From positions 850,604 to 914,603 of the forward strand of contig JAAOMT010000226.1 of assembly GCA_016748015.1 (NCBI GenBank): a stretch of 64,000 nucleotides of DNA. Direction: 5' to 3'. The stretch comes from Geosiphon pyriformis. Lineage: Eukaryota > Glomeromycota > Glomeromycetes > Archaeosporales > Geosiphonaceae. Below are positions 12,230 through 25,423 of this stretch, in pieces (the stretch's first letter is position 1; the number at the start of each line of letters is the position of its first letter). Both the position numbers and the translations under genes were made by a program. Under the pieces are notes generated by a model. It was not told where the DNA came from, did no database searches, and saw only the letters and a list, made by a program, of their open reading frames with translations.

Positions 12230-13503
12230 ATGTCTGAACGAGAATTAAGATGATCTGTGCGCTGTCTCAAAACGGACAAAAGAGATGGTACTACCATTTC
12301 AAGAAATCGTTAGAATTTGTGGACTTCCACAAGCAGATGACACAGAATGATCTGCGATCTCTTGTTAAAACTTCGTGAAGTCAGCAACTGGTATTTGCAA
12401 AAACATGGTGAGCGCATTCTTTTCTTGTGAGCTTTTAAAGAAGTTAGGTTAGAACATCTCTTTATCCAGAGGGGCTGATGGATTGCTGTCTTGAGCGTAA
12501 ACTGCTTGCACAGTTGGTATTATAGTAATTGTCATTCCCTATGGAACTAAATTTGTTCTCTTTTATAATATTTTTCATTCAAAGAGAAAAGTTCTAAAGG
12601 AAGGTGGACCCTTGGTGCAGTGCGGAGAGAACATCAATATCTCAAAGCACAAGAGACATTGAATATGGCAAAGGACTCATCAACGCAAGTAATATGGATT
12701 GTGATATAAAATTGAGCAGTAGTTCGTAACGAAAAAACCGGAAGAGGGAAATAGACGGAGCTCAACTCCAAAGTGGCAATCCCACCAACATGTTAAATAA
12801 AAACCACCTCGAGGATTTGTACGATATTAATGTATTGAAACATAGTAGGGATAGAATTGGTAAGGTACGTGGCTCCTGTGACTACCATAATTGCGTCTGT
12901 GTATACTTTGGCGTTCATCTTTTTACAATCCTTTTTGCTTTACACAGAAAGGAATCAACGGCAATGGTAACAATAATAGTGACGACAACAAGGAAAAACT
13001 GTAAGAGAACAATAATGGGGAATCGTTTATATAGCATATTCCGAACAGATGTTGAAGATGTCAAATGCATTACGGCAACAAAGTGGGCTCACCGACGCTC
13101 ACAAACTGATGAAGACGTTCAAGGATATACTTGACCGGCTATGTCAGTTCGTTCATTTTGAAGAGGGAAGATGAAGTAACTGCAAGTAGTTGGGTTGCTA
13201 CATGCTACGAATTCTGACCCATAAAGGCTTATTGCCGGGATTAAATTTGAATTGCAGGGCTGAAGTTAGGAATCAGCTGCCCGAAAGGATACGTATCAAT
13301 CCTGAAATTGGAAGCTCTGAATTCTTGTGAGTGTATGGCAAACGAAGAATGGTTTTTGACTTATCACATGGTGCAATGATGTATGCCTTGTCTGTGTACT
13401 CATTGCCTTCATTTTCAAAATTAGAAAATGATTCGGATTACGTAGCGATAATGAATAACTCGTTAAAAGGAATTTTTCGAAGAATTCAAGAATGTGAGGT
13501 TTA
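12230..13503 (+). pseudogene. Decayed multi-exon gene of unknown family
   Basis: Protein-like segments follow one another on the plus strand in changing frames. One exon-like stretch near 12255-12350 reads MVLPFQEIVRICGLPQADD. The next, after a frame break, reads LLLKLREVSNWYLQKH and ends at a good GTGAGC donor near 12409. Others include REHQYLKAQETLNMAKDSS (near 12630), LTDAHKLMKTFKDILDRLCQ (near 13090), and a last segment near 13260-13503 (NQLPERIRINPEIGSSEF, then a stop, then RRMVFDLSHGAMMYALSVYS). Base composition is less A+T-rich than the spacers. Stops and frame breaks inside otherwise good coding sequence suggest a relic rather than an active gene. I could not name the family. An alternative is an active gene with many introns that I failed to join. 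Confidence 0.5.
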
Positions 13504-15556
13504 AGAAATATGTTAATATTTAATTAATTTAATAGTATAATAATAGCTTAGAAAAACAGTTTAAATCAAATTGAAATATCTTTCTTTGAAATTTTTGAAA
13601 TTTTTTAGCAAATTTTAATTTAATTTATTATATCATATGATTAAAATTCAAATTTAAAAAAAAACAAAATGCTATAATATATTATTTTTAGTTATATTTA
13701 TCAAAAAAAAAAGTCATTATAATTTTCTAAATATATTATTAACTTTATTCAGTTATTTTATTATTTTCACTTTATAAAATAAGAAAAAAAATTTATTTTC
13801 AAGTTTCAAATATTAATTTGAATAAAAAAATGTATTACTGTTATTTTGGAATAATTGATAAAATAATAAAACTAATAAGTCAATTTTTAAAAAATATGTA
13901 AAGAAATTACTTATTGATATTTTAAGTAAAAATACAAATAATAAATATTAATCTTTATCTTTATAAGTGATTATATGTCACATTTCTTAACCAAATCTCA
14001 TGTCTTTAATCTTTTATCTATTTTACCAAACTATGAAAATTTATCGAGTGCTTCAAAATTAAATTTTTTTTTCAAAATTATAAAAGACTTTGACCTCATG
14101 TATCTTTTTCTTAGGACAAACAAATCATTTCGTAATTAAAATGGTAAGCTTCTTTAGTTTGCAAGAGATTATGGAACTAATTCATTAGATATATTTTGGT
14201 CTTTTCATAAGACCATATATGGAAGTCTGTTTCTTCAAAAAAATTTTACAAATATGGTTGAATGCGCCTAAAACTGATCACAGAAAAGCAGGTTTCTAGC
14301 TTTGTATGGGCGAGATCACAAATTGGGTTATGCAACATTCATAAAATACTTATCATGCATAACTTTCATGCAAATATTTTGAATTTTTATCATAAATTTT
14401 TGAATTTTCAAAGTTATTTCTCTGCATTTGTTGAGTTGTTATCAAAATATTGCTTTATTGTTAAAAGAAGTCTAGAAATAATTTTTTCTATTAAAATTTT
14501 TTTGGAAAACCCGACTCCTGAAAAGGAACTTTTAAATGCACTTCAATGTACATATTCGAGACATCAAAAACTTTCTCGTATCAAAACATTGTTATGCACT
14601 GAATGAGTAATTGATGTAACTATTTTATTTTTCAGAATTTAAGATTAAATACTCCTTTGGTTTAATAAATTTCTTTTTTGAGAACTTCGAAAAAAGAATA
14701 CTTTTTAAATGCGGAGGCCCCTATTCATTTAATTAAATAGAATTTTTTTACATCACATTCCATATCGGTATAAATTATTAGTTCTAATATCCAAAGAGAA
14801 CTTTTACTTTAATGTGAGTCATTTTGAAAATATATGCCAATGAGCATTTCTCGACTGTAAAATCGAATGATTTTTCGTACTTATCAATCCTTATTTTAGT
14901 GCGAAAATTTTAAATCTTTAGAAAAAATTATGTGATACTGGAAATTCACCAGGTTCTGACTTTCAAATAGAGAAATTTCAAAAACAAAATATTGAATCAT
15001 TCAAGAAGAATAAAAAAAGCTTTCTCTTGTTAAAATGAATCTGGATCTTGAAAGATAACTAATCAAATGCGAATTGGTTAAGCAGAGTTCAAATCAAAAT
15101 TTAAAAAATTTAAATTTCTAAAAATAACAAATTTGTAGTCACCAATAGAAGTTTTAAAATTAAATATGTATATCAAATCAAAGAACCCTTCTCAAGCGGC
15201 AGTGTAATGTCTTTAGATTTTCGTTCTACCTACGATCGCTGATGATCTCTAAAGTTGATCATGGCAAAGCAGTTTAGGAAATTTACAATTATTGCGACGT
15301 ATCATGGATATCTACTAAACTTATTTCCATCACGTTCGTTTAGAAATCAAAGTAAATTTATCATTTACTACCAAACATTATAAGATTTCCTTTAAATAAG
15401 ACCCTTAAAACTTTCACCAAATATTTTCAAAATAAATTGACATTCATAAAACTCTTTGAATTAAAAGCGTATTAAACTGTTAATTGAATTCTACAAAATT
15501 AAAAAATAATTTTTACAAAGATTTTAACAAAGATTTCACAAACATTTTAAAAATAC
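13504..15556. other. Intergenic, very A+T-rich
   Basis: Positions 13510-13980 are nearly pure A/T. A 114-codon frame at 14262-14606 has skewed composition, no recognisable motif and no splice context, and is not called as a gene. Confidence 0.55.
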
Positions 15557-16210
15557 TTGATAATTATGTTAAATATTTTTTCAAATTTTGGTCAACGAAA
15601 ACAAACCCGCCTTACACGTCTCGATTACTTGGCATCAGACTTTCAAAAAATTGCTCAGAGGTTTCAATTAACCCTTCCTTCCGCGAAAATTATTGCGATC
15701 TTTGAACTTGAACTACCTAAAAAAATCTCAAAAAAATTCAATAAACTTCAAGAAAGTCTGGCAAGAGGCTCTGATATTTCAGCGATCACGCAAAGAATGT
15801 TTCTTGATACAATGACTACATGTGATGCGTCTGATTTACTTGAAATTGGTCGCCCATGCAAATTAAATTCATGTGAAATGTGTAAAATTATCAAACGAGG
15901 GAATAAATGTATTAAAACACCACGTCCAAAGAACAATGAGCTCTTGGGAATTTGGTCTGCTAAAAATGCAAATTTGGCTGATTCGTTTTGTGAAGATGTT
16001 GGGACTTTGAGAAAAATGTTTGTATTGGATATTTTATCCCCAGTTTCTGCTGAAACATTGGTCGTTTATAGTAATTCTGTAAGTGATTTTTTATTAAAAT
16101 TGGTTGTTAAAAGATTTCAAAGTAATTACTGATTTACTTTTTTTTTTTATGCAACATAGGCTGCAATTCCACGATTTTTAATTCTTTACGAAGTACCAAA
16201 TTTAAAATGA
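15557..16210 (+). CDS. Small PARP-like protein, probably non-catalytic
   Basis: Two exons, 15557-16078 and 16160-16210, with an 81-bp GTAAGT...TAG intron, give 190 aa; the start may instead be the ATG at 15566. The middle and end resemble the compact fungal PARP-catalytic-like proteins: LPSAKIIAIFELELPKKI, a Cys cluster (IGRPCKLNSCEMCKIIKRG) of the kind that precedes the NAD-binding strand, then LLGIWSAKNANLADSFC and a final strand SAETLVVYSNS followed by AAIPRFLILYEVP. In active PARPs the signature His sits in an HGT motif and a Tyr in GIY; here the corresponding places read LDT (in MFLDTM) and GIW. The family call is from memory of the pattern and is moderate. If it is right, ADP-ribosyl transfer is unlikely and the protein may be a binding or scaffold domain. 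Confidence 0.5.
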
Positions 16211-16792
16211 AAAATTAGAGCTTGGATTTGCAAAATTGGCTATCAAAGACTCAAATTTTTCTTATGACTAGCTCCTTGCAACCACAAACAATGACTAAAT
16301 ACCCTTTTTGAAATTCCTTTTAAAAAATAGATTCCCTCTAAAGTTATTCCAACTTGCTTGAAAAATTTTTTTATCAAAAATAAATTTATCTCATCTATTC
16401 AAATTATAAAATGTTTAACATATCAAGTCTGAGGACATATCTGTGACATTCAAAAGGCTTTTAGAATAGCTTTTTTCTAACATAAATTGAGTTTTGAAAT
16501 TAAGGTTTTCCAATTCCCAATAAAAAGTTTTTTTTTTAAGAGATGCTTTTTAATTTAGCAAGTAATCATATCAAATTAATTAATTAATTAATTAATAGCA
16601 AATTTATTACTTTGCATAATATAAAAATATCAATTAGAAAATTTTTTTTAAAGTCGTGCATTTTTTATATGAAATTTTAAGATTAATTCAATTAGTATTA
16701 ATTCTAATAGTTTAAAATATTGTTAAAAAATTTCAGTTTTAATTTAAATGATTAATATTTTTCAAAAATTCATTTCTGTTTTTATTTGTTAC

Positions 16793-16831
<39 letters not shown>

Positions 16832-19800
16832 TAAAAAAATTATTATGTTTTGATTTAATCAAACAAATAAATTCAATATATTCATTTTCTTAAATAATTT
16901 ATGAAATTTTAAGAAAAATGAAAACATTAATATATTATTTTTCCAATTTAAAATTTTTTTATTTAATAATTCAATTAATATTATCAATGTAAAACAATAT
17001 TCAAATATAACTAAACCTAAAAAAAACCCTAAAACTGTAAAATTTATAGCAAAAAAATGTGTGTGAATAAGATAGTTATATTAATTTTGGTTACTTTTAT
17101 ATAATGTTTGTGGATCGAAACATGAAATATTTCTTAACAAAAAAAGCAAGAGACAAAGATAATTAGAAGGAATCGTGTTATTAAATTTTTATAATCTGTC
17201 AATAAAACTGTTATAATTCTTTTGAGATATATTCTCACATTTTTCACAAATATTTTAAAAGAACAAATTAGCTGCTTCCATTCCTTGGATTGAATCAAAT
17301 ATTTACTGAGTACAATTTGATAACTTGGCAACAACAAAGGGAAAAACAAAAACTAAAACTTCAGGCTATTATTGTGATAAAACGTGTTTTTTGAAATTGT
17401 TTTCCCTAGACTTTAAAAAATTACAACATAAAAAAATCCTCAAAATTACCTTCCAATAACTTAGCCGAAGACAAAGAACATTTAAAAACATGGCTTCTTT
17501 GGTCAAATTATTAAAAAATAAGATTTACAGTCAATGCTTTGATTATATTTTCTTTGTGTTTTTTACAGGCTCATTATGCTATTTTTGAACAATCGCTGCA
17601 AGATGACCTCGCCTATAATTTTAAAATCTTTTTGGAATACCACTGACAAAGTTACTTTATTTTTCTCACTAATTTAATTGAATCATTTCAAATCTAAATA
17701 AATAATATGAAATAGAGTTTTTACCTTAAATATGTTCTTTCTACAATATTTTTGGATTGAAGTAAAGAAACAACACGATCTTTCTTGGAAACACTAGCTA
17801 CATAAAATTAGAATATCACATTTGTCAGCAATACTTTCACAAAATGTTTCAATAAATATTATTATAAAAATTCTCTTGATTTAATTCACAAGTTTGCTTA
17901 CATTTACTTCCTTTAATCTTTCACAAAAATTTAAAGGGCTCAAAGGGAAATTCAAGAAAAAAACGCGCGAAGCAACAAGTAACACCAAAAAATGAATTAG
18001 ATTTTACAGGCATTAACGATAACAAAGAAGTAGATTTAGTCGAACTTGAAGAGTATTGTACAGAATAATATTGCTGGTGAACCATAATGATGAATGAAAT
18101 GTTTAGGTTGTACAGTAGGATGAAATAAAAATGCATTCGGTATTTTAATTGGGTATTTAATTAATTGCTTTGTTTGATAAAAAACGCGTTTTTGGCGATT
18201 TCAAAATCACCTTTTTTTGCGATTACCACATTTTGCTACACATTATGGTCGTTGAAAAAGAAATTGTCCCTTAGCAAAAAGGTATTATTGTTTACAGAAA
18301 GTAGGTGTCTAGTTCTTATTATTCTCTTCACATGCTCAGTTACAAATATCATCTATTATGAGTTTTTGATCACTCATTTTATACCAATTCTCAAGATTTA
18401 TGCAAAAAAAAAGATATTTTTTGAAAAAAAATAATTCATTGACACATTCAACAAAAGTCACATACAAGTTTCTCGTTTCACAAAAATGGAACTTTTTTCT
18501 ATAGTCATCATAAAGTCCCGAGCTCAATTCTATTAAAAGTTTGAGATAAGACCTTAAAGCTGCAAACCTAAACTATTCAACATTTCAGAACTAAAAAAAG
18601 CTGTTGCTGAATAGTGAGCTGCAGTCTTAAAAAAGTATACCAAAAATTGATTATTTCTATATATCACCAAATTAAGACTATTATTTCTATTAAAAAAATG
18701 CAAATAAAGTATCAAAAACTTGTAAAATAATTTTATTTTATTGAATCTTTACTTGATGTTTATCACTCTTTTTGAAATTTGTAAAATTAAATTTGAATAA
18801 ACTAGTAAAATATATTTTTTTTAAAAATTTGGATAATAGGAAATGAATTTTATCTAAATTAATTGAGAAATTTTATTTTACATTATTTTATGTTTTTTTA
18901 TATTATTCTTAAAACATCTGAACTTTGCTAATAGATTAAAAGCAATAAATAATAAAAATTGCTAACATATATTTTTCTAAAAAATTCTTCGCCCTTTGTT
19001 TGTTATCTATATTTAAAAAATTTTGTGTAACAGTAACTTTACCAACAAGGAATTTACATGTATTATTGGATTGAGTTGAAAGAATATAACACAAGATGCA
19101 AAGGTTTTATTTATTGATAATTTGCAGATTTTTTTATTAAATGTTATTGGTTACTACATTTATATATTTTGCTCTCACTAATGAATGTTGTGTACTAGTA
19201 ATCAATTCAAAAAAAGATTTGCATTGATAATTGTATACATATACTAAGATATTTAGTCAACCTTCTAAATTACTCTGAAAAATCTCGAGGAATTAATTAC
19301 TAAATTCTTTATTGACTTTGCATTTTAAATAAGATAATCCCAAATCTCTCTTAGCTTACTAGTTTTTTTTTGCTAAACGTCAATATCTAGTTTAAAACTT
19401 GAAAATTTTAAATCAATTATTTAAAATATCTTTTTTGCAGCCTCATCAAAATTAAAATTAAAATCTTTGTTTTGCTTCACATTCCAAATGATCAAGAATG
19501 ATAGGCTAATATCAAGAACATTTCTTGGTTTATTTTAAAAAAATTTCATCTAAAAATCTGATATATTTCAAATTCCAGGATTTCGAAATTGATCCTTGTC
19601 TTGTTTATGATAATGAAATTCTCATCTAAACAAAGTTCGCAAAAAAAAAAATCATAAAAATTTTTATCACAATACTTTTCCTTGACGTTAAATGCATCAG
19701 TTATTTGTAAAACAATAAAGTTTACAAATCTCAAATTTTTATTCCTACAAATCCCTTAATCATTAATTACACACCTGCATCTTGTACAGTCAATAATTGA

Positions 19801-20473
19801 TTATTTTGGAATGAAAGTATGTTCTATTTTTAGATAATTTCGACCGGTTTTTAATACATTTACAGGCAGAAAGGAAAATTTTTACGAGTATGGATGATCA
19901 CAACCGAAATAATTCTCGCGTGGCATATTTTTAATCCCCGACAGATACCCGCTTATACATTTCAAAAAGACTCGACCGTTGAGAAATTTATTAAAAATGA
20001 AATTTAATCAATGAAAAGTTGTAGCATCATTAAGACCAATACCTAATACTAATTCTTGTCTTACTGATTCGCCAATTAGTAATTCACAGATTATAAAGCT
20101 GTCAAACAAGAAAGCTCATCAATTTAGTTGTACATGAAATCTCCCGGCAACTAGTGGTACAAATTGAAAATGTGGTCAGTCACAAAAGCAAAACAAATGA
20201 ATATCTGCACCAGTCTCGTAGACCGTATACGGGCACGATACAACCCATCAATAGTCCATAAAATGGTCGCCCTCTTGCTTCCAGCAAAACACTCCATTCC
20301 ACCCAACCGCATTTTCTCGTCTAAAATTCACCTTCCTTTAATTACTTTCTTTTGAGAGTAAAAAAAAGCTTGTTTATCCCCCAAGCAATTAATCCTTCAA
20401 ATTCTAATCTCACCACTCCTTCAACATCACAATCTACCTCCTAAACTTTCTCAAGTTTTAATATTATACAAAA
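16211..20473. other. Long A+T-rich spacer with AAT microsatellite and orphan exon-like scraps
   Basis: An AAT run lies at about 16793-16831. Around 17571-17646 a frame after a TTTTTACAG acceptor-like site reads AHYAIFEQSLQDDLAYNF and stops. Around 17930-18068 another reads GNSRKKRAKQQVTPKNELDF and then EVDLVELEEYCTE before a stop. Neither has a start or partner exon that I could find. Short frames elsewhere are not supportable. The last ~60 bases before 20474 are C/T-rich, as often seen ahead of fungal start codons. Confidence 0.45.
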
Positions 20474-21546
20474 ATGAAGACTGGTCTTGTTCTTTCTCTT
20501 TTCTCTGTACTCATTGGTAGTATTGCGGCCACAGATTTTAACGTGAGAAAAACGGCTATCAATTTAACTTGACTGGCAGTCACATTTATATTTTCGCTAA
20601 TAACATTTATTTATTTATTTATTTTAATCAGTTGATTTCACCATGGGGAGAGACAGTTTGGAAAGCTGGCGATGATTGCACTATCATTTGGGGCGTTTTG
20701 AAGAAAGGCGGTGAAGCTGCCGCACCAGAGGTCACTAAAGTCAATCTTGGTAATATATAATTTATGATTGGCTATCAAGGGTGATATGAACTATATATAT
20801 TAACAATTGATTTATTTCATAGATCTCATGCAAGGAGACTTTAATAACGCAAATTTGGTCGCAAATATTGGTAGCAATCTTGATGTAAACATGGGTAAAT
20901 ACTTATTGAAAAACGTTCCTGATTACCCAGCTGGCTCAGATTACTTTGTTCGTGTCGGTACAGATGCCTGGTGGAGGTAATAGCTTCTATAAATTCTTGG
21001 GCTGTTATATTCACATCTTTTAGATTCTAATGATATTTGCTAATTTATTAAATCAGGTATGGACATGCTTTCACTTTCAAAGGCAAGGGCTCTGTGAAGT
21101 CATTGGCTAAACCAGGTTTGTCTTTGATAATAAATTTTCTATTAATAAATAATTTTGAATCATTATCTCAAGCAATTATTCAAAATCCCAATTAAATTGT
21201 GTCTATTATAATACTTCTTTTAGCCTATGACAAAAAAGCTGTAGCTCTTGGCCCTGACGCCACCAATGTTACCTCATCAGATGCCGTGAACAATTCCAGC
21301 TCACCAAGTACAAACTCAACATCTTCAAGCACTAGCAAAGACGCCAAGGATAGCAAAGACGCCAAACCCAGTAGCGACTCTTCTGACTCCAAGAGCACCA
21401 ATGTGACCTCCTCCTCCTCCTCCTCCTCCTCTCCGTCTTCAACAACATCAGCCACAAAAACACCCGCAAGTGCAGCTTCATTCACACAAGCCAGCTCAGC
21501 TTTATTGGTCTTCAGCTTAGTTTTTTTGACTATTTTCAATCTCTAG
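20474..21546 (+). CDS. Kre9/Knh1-like GPI-anchored cell-wall protein
   Basis: Five exons, 20474-20542, 20632-20749, 20823-20976, 21057-21115 and 21224-21546, give 240 aa. Residues 1-19 form a signal peptide (LVLSLFSVLIGSIAA). The N-terminal domain shows the Ser-Thr-rich GPI family pattern: LISPWGETVWKAGDDCTIIW, then a beta-rich core ending in SDYFVRVGTDAWWRYGHAFTF. From about residue 145 the chain becomes a Ser/Thr/Lys/Asp-rich stalk with Asn-linked sites (NVTSS, NNSSS, NSTSS, NVTSS). The last ~20 residues are hydrophobic after small residues (ASAASFTQASSALLVFSLVF), a typical GPI-attachment signal. The Kre9/Knh1-like domain is linked to cell-wall beta-glucan assembly in yeasts; a role at the wall or symbiotic surface is inferred. 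The long serine run at 21409-21438 is a simple CTC-type codon repeat. Confidence 0.85.
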
Positions 21547-23144
21547 AAACATTAAACTTGACACCTAGTTATTTAGTTAGTTGATAGTGACGCTTAAAGA
21601 AATTTAATATCTTAATTTAATTTTTCAAAACCTGGGGGATACAAAGACTTTGACTCATTGTCTATTTATTCCCGGAACATTGTTTTTAGAATTATTTTCC
21701 TTGTTAATTTCATTTAGAATTTTGTGTTAATCAGGCTCGATAAAAGGCCATCTTAAAGATATACATGGGCGGCCCACCTCAAGCTTTGATAACAAAAAAG
21801 GATTTTCAAAAATGCTTCAAAAATTTTTTAGAGTAGTGCAAAGTGTTTTTGACAAAGTTGAATAACCGAAGGTCAAATAAAAGCACATACAAAATGAATA
21901 AACATACGGAATTCTAGAAAATAACCACCCCCAAGGATTAAGAAATATTTACTAATGTTTTCTAAAAAATAATTGTCATAATTTATATAGCAAGAATACA
22001 ATTAATGCAAGATTATTCTGAAAGTTTCTAGCCATTCAACTAGGTACATGCACTTTAGTTTCTGCATGCAGACTTCGGCTGTATACATGATTAAACATTT
22101 GGTATATAAGATAGATTCCTATCAAAGGTTTTTGACGAAATGAAAATAAGTTGCCTTATTAAAACAATTAAATAGACACGCGGCCTAACCATTCAATAAG
22201 AAGCGTGCGAGACCCTTATTAACCGTGATTCATTTTTAAGAGAATTTTCCATATATAATATTTCTGATATTTCTCCTATTACTTATTATTAAAAATATTT
22301 TATATTCGTTTTACAGTATGATTTGAATATCTCAAATATTTTGGCACATTCACTGAACCTTTAAAAAAAATATTACTGGAGATTTTCTAAAATTAAAATC
22401 TTGTAGCTGAATCTGCTATACGAGGGAGTTTTTGTAAATTACAATATTATATTTAAAATATCATTATGATAATTTAAAGAGGATTCCTGATTTTTGGTGA
22501 TGGATTTTAACAAAAGATATTACTAATTTTATTGCTACTCATTGTTAATTTAGGAGCTTAAAGAACATGAGGATACGCAATTTGCTTTTTCATAGGATTA
22601 GAAGATTTCTTTGTTTTCGGAGATTAACGTCTTTTTTGGATTGGACCTTCTAACTTACTTCAATTATAACATACCCCAATTACTAATGATGGTCCAAAAT
22701 TTTCGTTTCTAAAATTGAAGGCCGAGTCATGCGTATAAAAGGGTAAAAAAAGGCAAACACGAAAATTAAAACTATCATTTCGTAGAACCAATCAATTACC
22801 ACCATTTTTCACAACATATACTTATGGAACACAAATTGCAAATTTCGCATTACTCAAAAATGCATGAGGAAATTTTGCACCAAGAAAATCTTTCCAAATA
22901 TGTAGTTTGATTTTTTGCCCGACTGCAAAAAATATCAAAGTACATTTGTTTTCACAATTTGGACTAAAAATTTAATAATTATTCAAAGTCTCAAATTATC
23001 ACATTCATTTTATCAGTATTTTGTTTCGAGGACTCTTCCTTCAACTCTTCATTCCTTCCTTTGATTTGTGGTTCCCATCCTTTATTACCCTCACTTCGTT
23101 TTTACAAGGGAATACCACGGTCAGACAAAAAAAAAATCAAAACA
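21547..23144. other. Intergenic, no gene seen
   Basis: A+T-rich spacer. The last ~150 bases before the chitinase start are richer in C and T and probably hold its promoter and leader. Confidence 0.6.
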
Positions 23145-25423
23145 ATGAAGTTTTGTGAAAAACCTCAATCTTCATCTCTATTCATTATATTCATTTCCCT
23201 CCTATCCATAAATTTCATCTCAACAAAAGTAAACGCAGCTCCAAGCAACGACACTACTTCTGTCAACACAACAAATTCTACCGACCCTAATACAGTCTTA
23301 GTTTCTGCTTCACAAAATACCTCAGTTTCTACAAATGTGCCTTCCATTACAAGTTCAAGTATTGCCATTCCAACTTCAACTCCTATAAGTACTTCAAAAT
23401 TTGCAAATAATGTTATTGTGGGCTATTATCCGGATTGGAGGATGACTCAATTAGCGGTGAATAACCTGTATTGGTCAAAGATTACGCATATAAATTATGG
23501 TATATCGCTGAATTCTAATATTTTTTAGTCTGAATTCTACGTGCCAAACTCATTTTTTTGAAATTATTTGATTTAGCTTACGCTGTGTTGGATGATCAAT
23601 TTGCACCTACAATTTCTTTCAACTCTGCTGCCACCTTGAGTACATTAATTTGGTACGCTCATAATTACAAAGTTCAGGTAGGAGTTCAGAAAAATAATAA
23701 ATAATTGTGTATATATGAATAATTGTTATATAAAAATTTTATACGTTTGTGACATTTGATTTTAGGTTTTGTTGACAATAGGTGGTTGGAATGGGAGTCA
23801 AAAATTTAGCACTTTAGTTTCAAATCCTGCTAATCGTGCTGCCTTCATTTCGGCCACCATCGCGATAATCAAAAAATATGACTTGGATGGGGTAAATGTT
23901 CTTTTCTGCCCATTATTCCTTTAAAAAAATAAACTTTATTTATCCTTCAATGTATTCTTGTAGGTTGATATTGCCTGGGAATATCCTGGTCGTAAAAGTC
24001 TAAAATGTAATATTATAAATAATGCAACAGATACCAGCGATTTCTTGATACTATTACAAGAATTAAGAGCAGCACTAGGCACAGGAAAATTGATCACTAC
24101 AGCAGTAAGACCAGAGCCCTTTGATGGTCCAAATGGGCCTATCCCTAATGTCAGTGATTTTGCCAAAGTTGTTGACTGGATCAATATTATGGTATAATTT
24201 TAAAATTTGAAATGGATTCTTTGAAAATTTTCAAGATATGGTGACTAAAAGTATTAATAACATTTCACTATTTAAGGCATATGATATGAGTGTGGATGAC
24301 AATTCAGGCCAAGAATGGATAAAAATTACAGGACCAAATGCACCATTTCAAAATGTACCCGGCAAAGGACATCAACTTTCATTCACACAAGCTGCGACAG
24401 CTTGGTTAAAAGCCGGGATGCCAGCTTCCAAAATAGTTATGGGGGTTGAGTTCATTGGTCATAGTCAAACAGCTTTAGAACCGATGACTGATAATCAGTT
24501 TGTACAGCGTGACCTCGAAGTCAAAAAAGGTGATAGTGATGATGCATTGTTTACTGATCCATGCCCAAATTCAACCCCAGTATTTTCTGGAATTTGGAAA
24601 TGGCAAAATCTTCGGCAGCAAGGTTTACTTAAATGCTCTATGACGGCTGGTGAGGGATGGATTCGTAATTTTGATAATGTTACTCAAACACCTTGGCTTT
24701 ATAACCCTGCAACAAAAATGTATATTTCTTATGATGACCCACAATCCTTGTTTGTGAAAATCAATTATACGAAGAAACAAGAATTTCGTGGTATCATGAT
24801 ATGGGAATTAACTAGCGATAATGGTCAGGAGTTGTTGGATTTTGTTCAAGCTATTCGACAAGACACTTCAATACCACCAACTAATGATTGCAGTTCCTCG
24901 GGATCATTGGCTACAAGTGGTAATGATGGTAGTGGGTCCAATCGAAGCGGCGACAGTTCATCTGATCTTGACGGAAATCACAAATCTGGCAACTTTAAGA
25001 GAGGTCTCATTGGGATAATCGTTGCCTCACTAATTGCCCTTTCCAGTATTGGAATTTTGTTTTGGTGTCGAAGACACCGTCTCGCTGTCACAGCACAGAA
25101 AGCAAAAAATGTTGAATTTGAGACCTCAATCCCTCCAATGACGGAAACTGTTATACCAATGCATAAACATTATGTGATTGCTATTTATAATTACGAAGCT
25201 AAAGAAAAGGGTGATATATCATTCAAGAAAGGAGACATAATTGAAGTTATTGAGCGAGGAAAAGACACTAATGATTGGTGGCTTGGGAGGATTAATGGGG
25301 AAATTGGTGAATTTCCTGGTAAGTTTTCAAAATTTTGTCAAGATTTATAACCTCAAAGGTAAAACTAACCTTGTTACAATTTCTCGATTTTTTTTAGGTA
25401 ATTATGTTAAGGATGAATTTTAA
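23145..25423 (+). CDS. GH18 chitinase, membrane-spanning, with C-terminal SH3 domain
   Basis: Six exons, 23145-23499, 23577-23677, 23766-23891, 23964-24191, 24277-25318 and 25398-25423, give 625 aa. Order: signal peptide (~1-34); Ser/Thr/Asn-rich linker; GH18 barrel starting VIVGYYPDWR, with LLTIGGWNGS, the catalytic strand, and a terminal GIMIWELTSDNG strand; Ser/Gly-rich stalk; membrane span ~513-534; short basic cytoplasmic stretch; SH3 domain ~568-625 (AIYNYEAKEKGDISFKKGD, DWWLGRINGEIGEFPGNYV). The catalytic motif at 193-200 reads DGVDIAWE, against the usual DGxDxDxE, so the middle Asp is Ala while the acid Glu is kept. In well-studied GH18 enzymes that Asp is important, so activity may be low or absent. 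The SH3 end suggests the outer chitin-handling domain is coupled to cytoplasmic, perhaps actin or polarity, partners. The 26-nt last exon completes the SH3 fold. Confidence 0.88.

Noticed and set aside
14262-14606. 114-codon plus-strand frame
   Set aside because: Composition-driven, no motif, no splice or promoter context.
20164-20355. 63-codon frame upstream of the Kre9-like gene
   Set aside because: Sits in the likely promoter, basic composition without motif.
21225-21539. 104-codon minus-strand frame rich in Glu, Leu and Ser
   Set aside because: Antisense to the Ser-rich stalk and CTC-type repeat of the Kre9-like gene.
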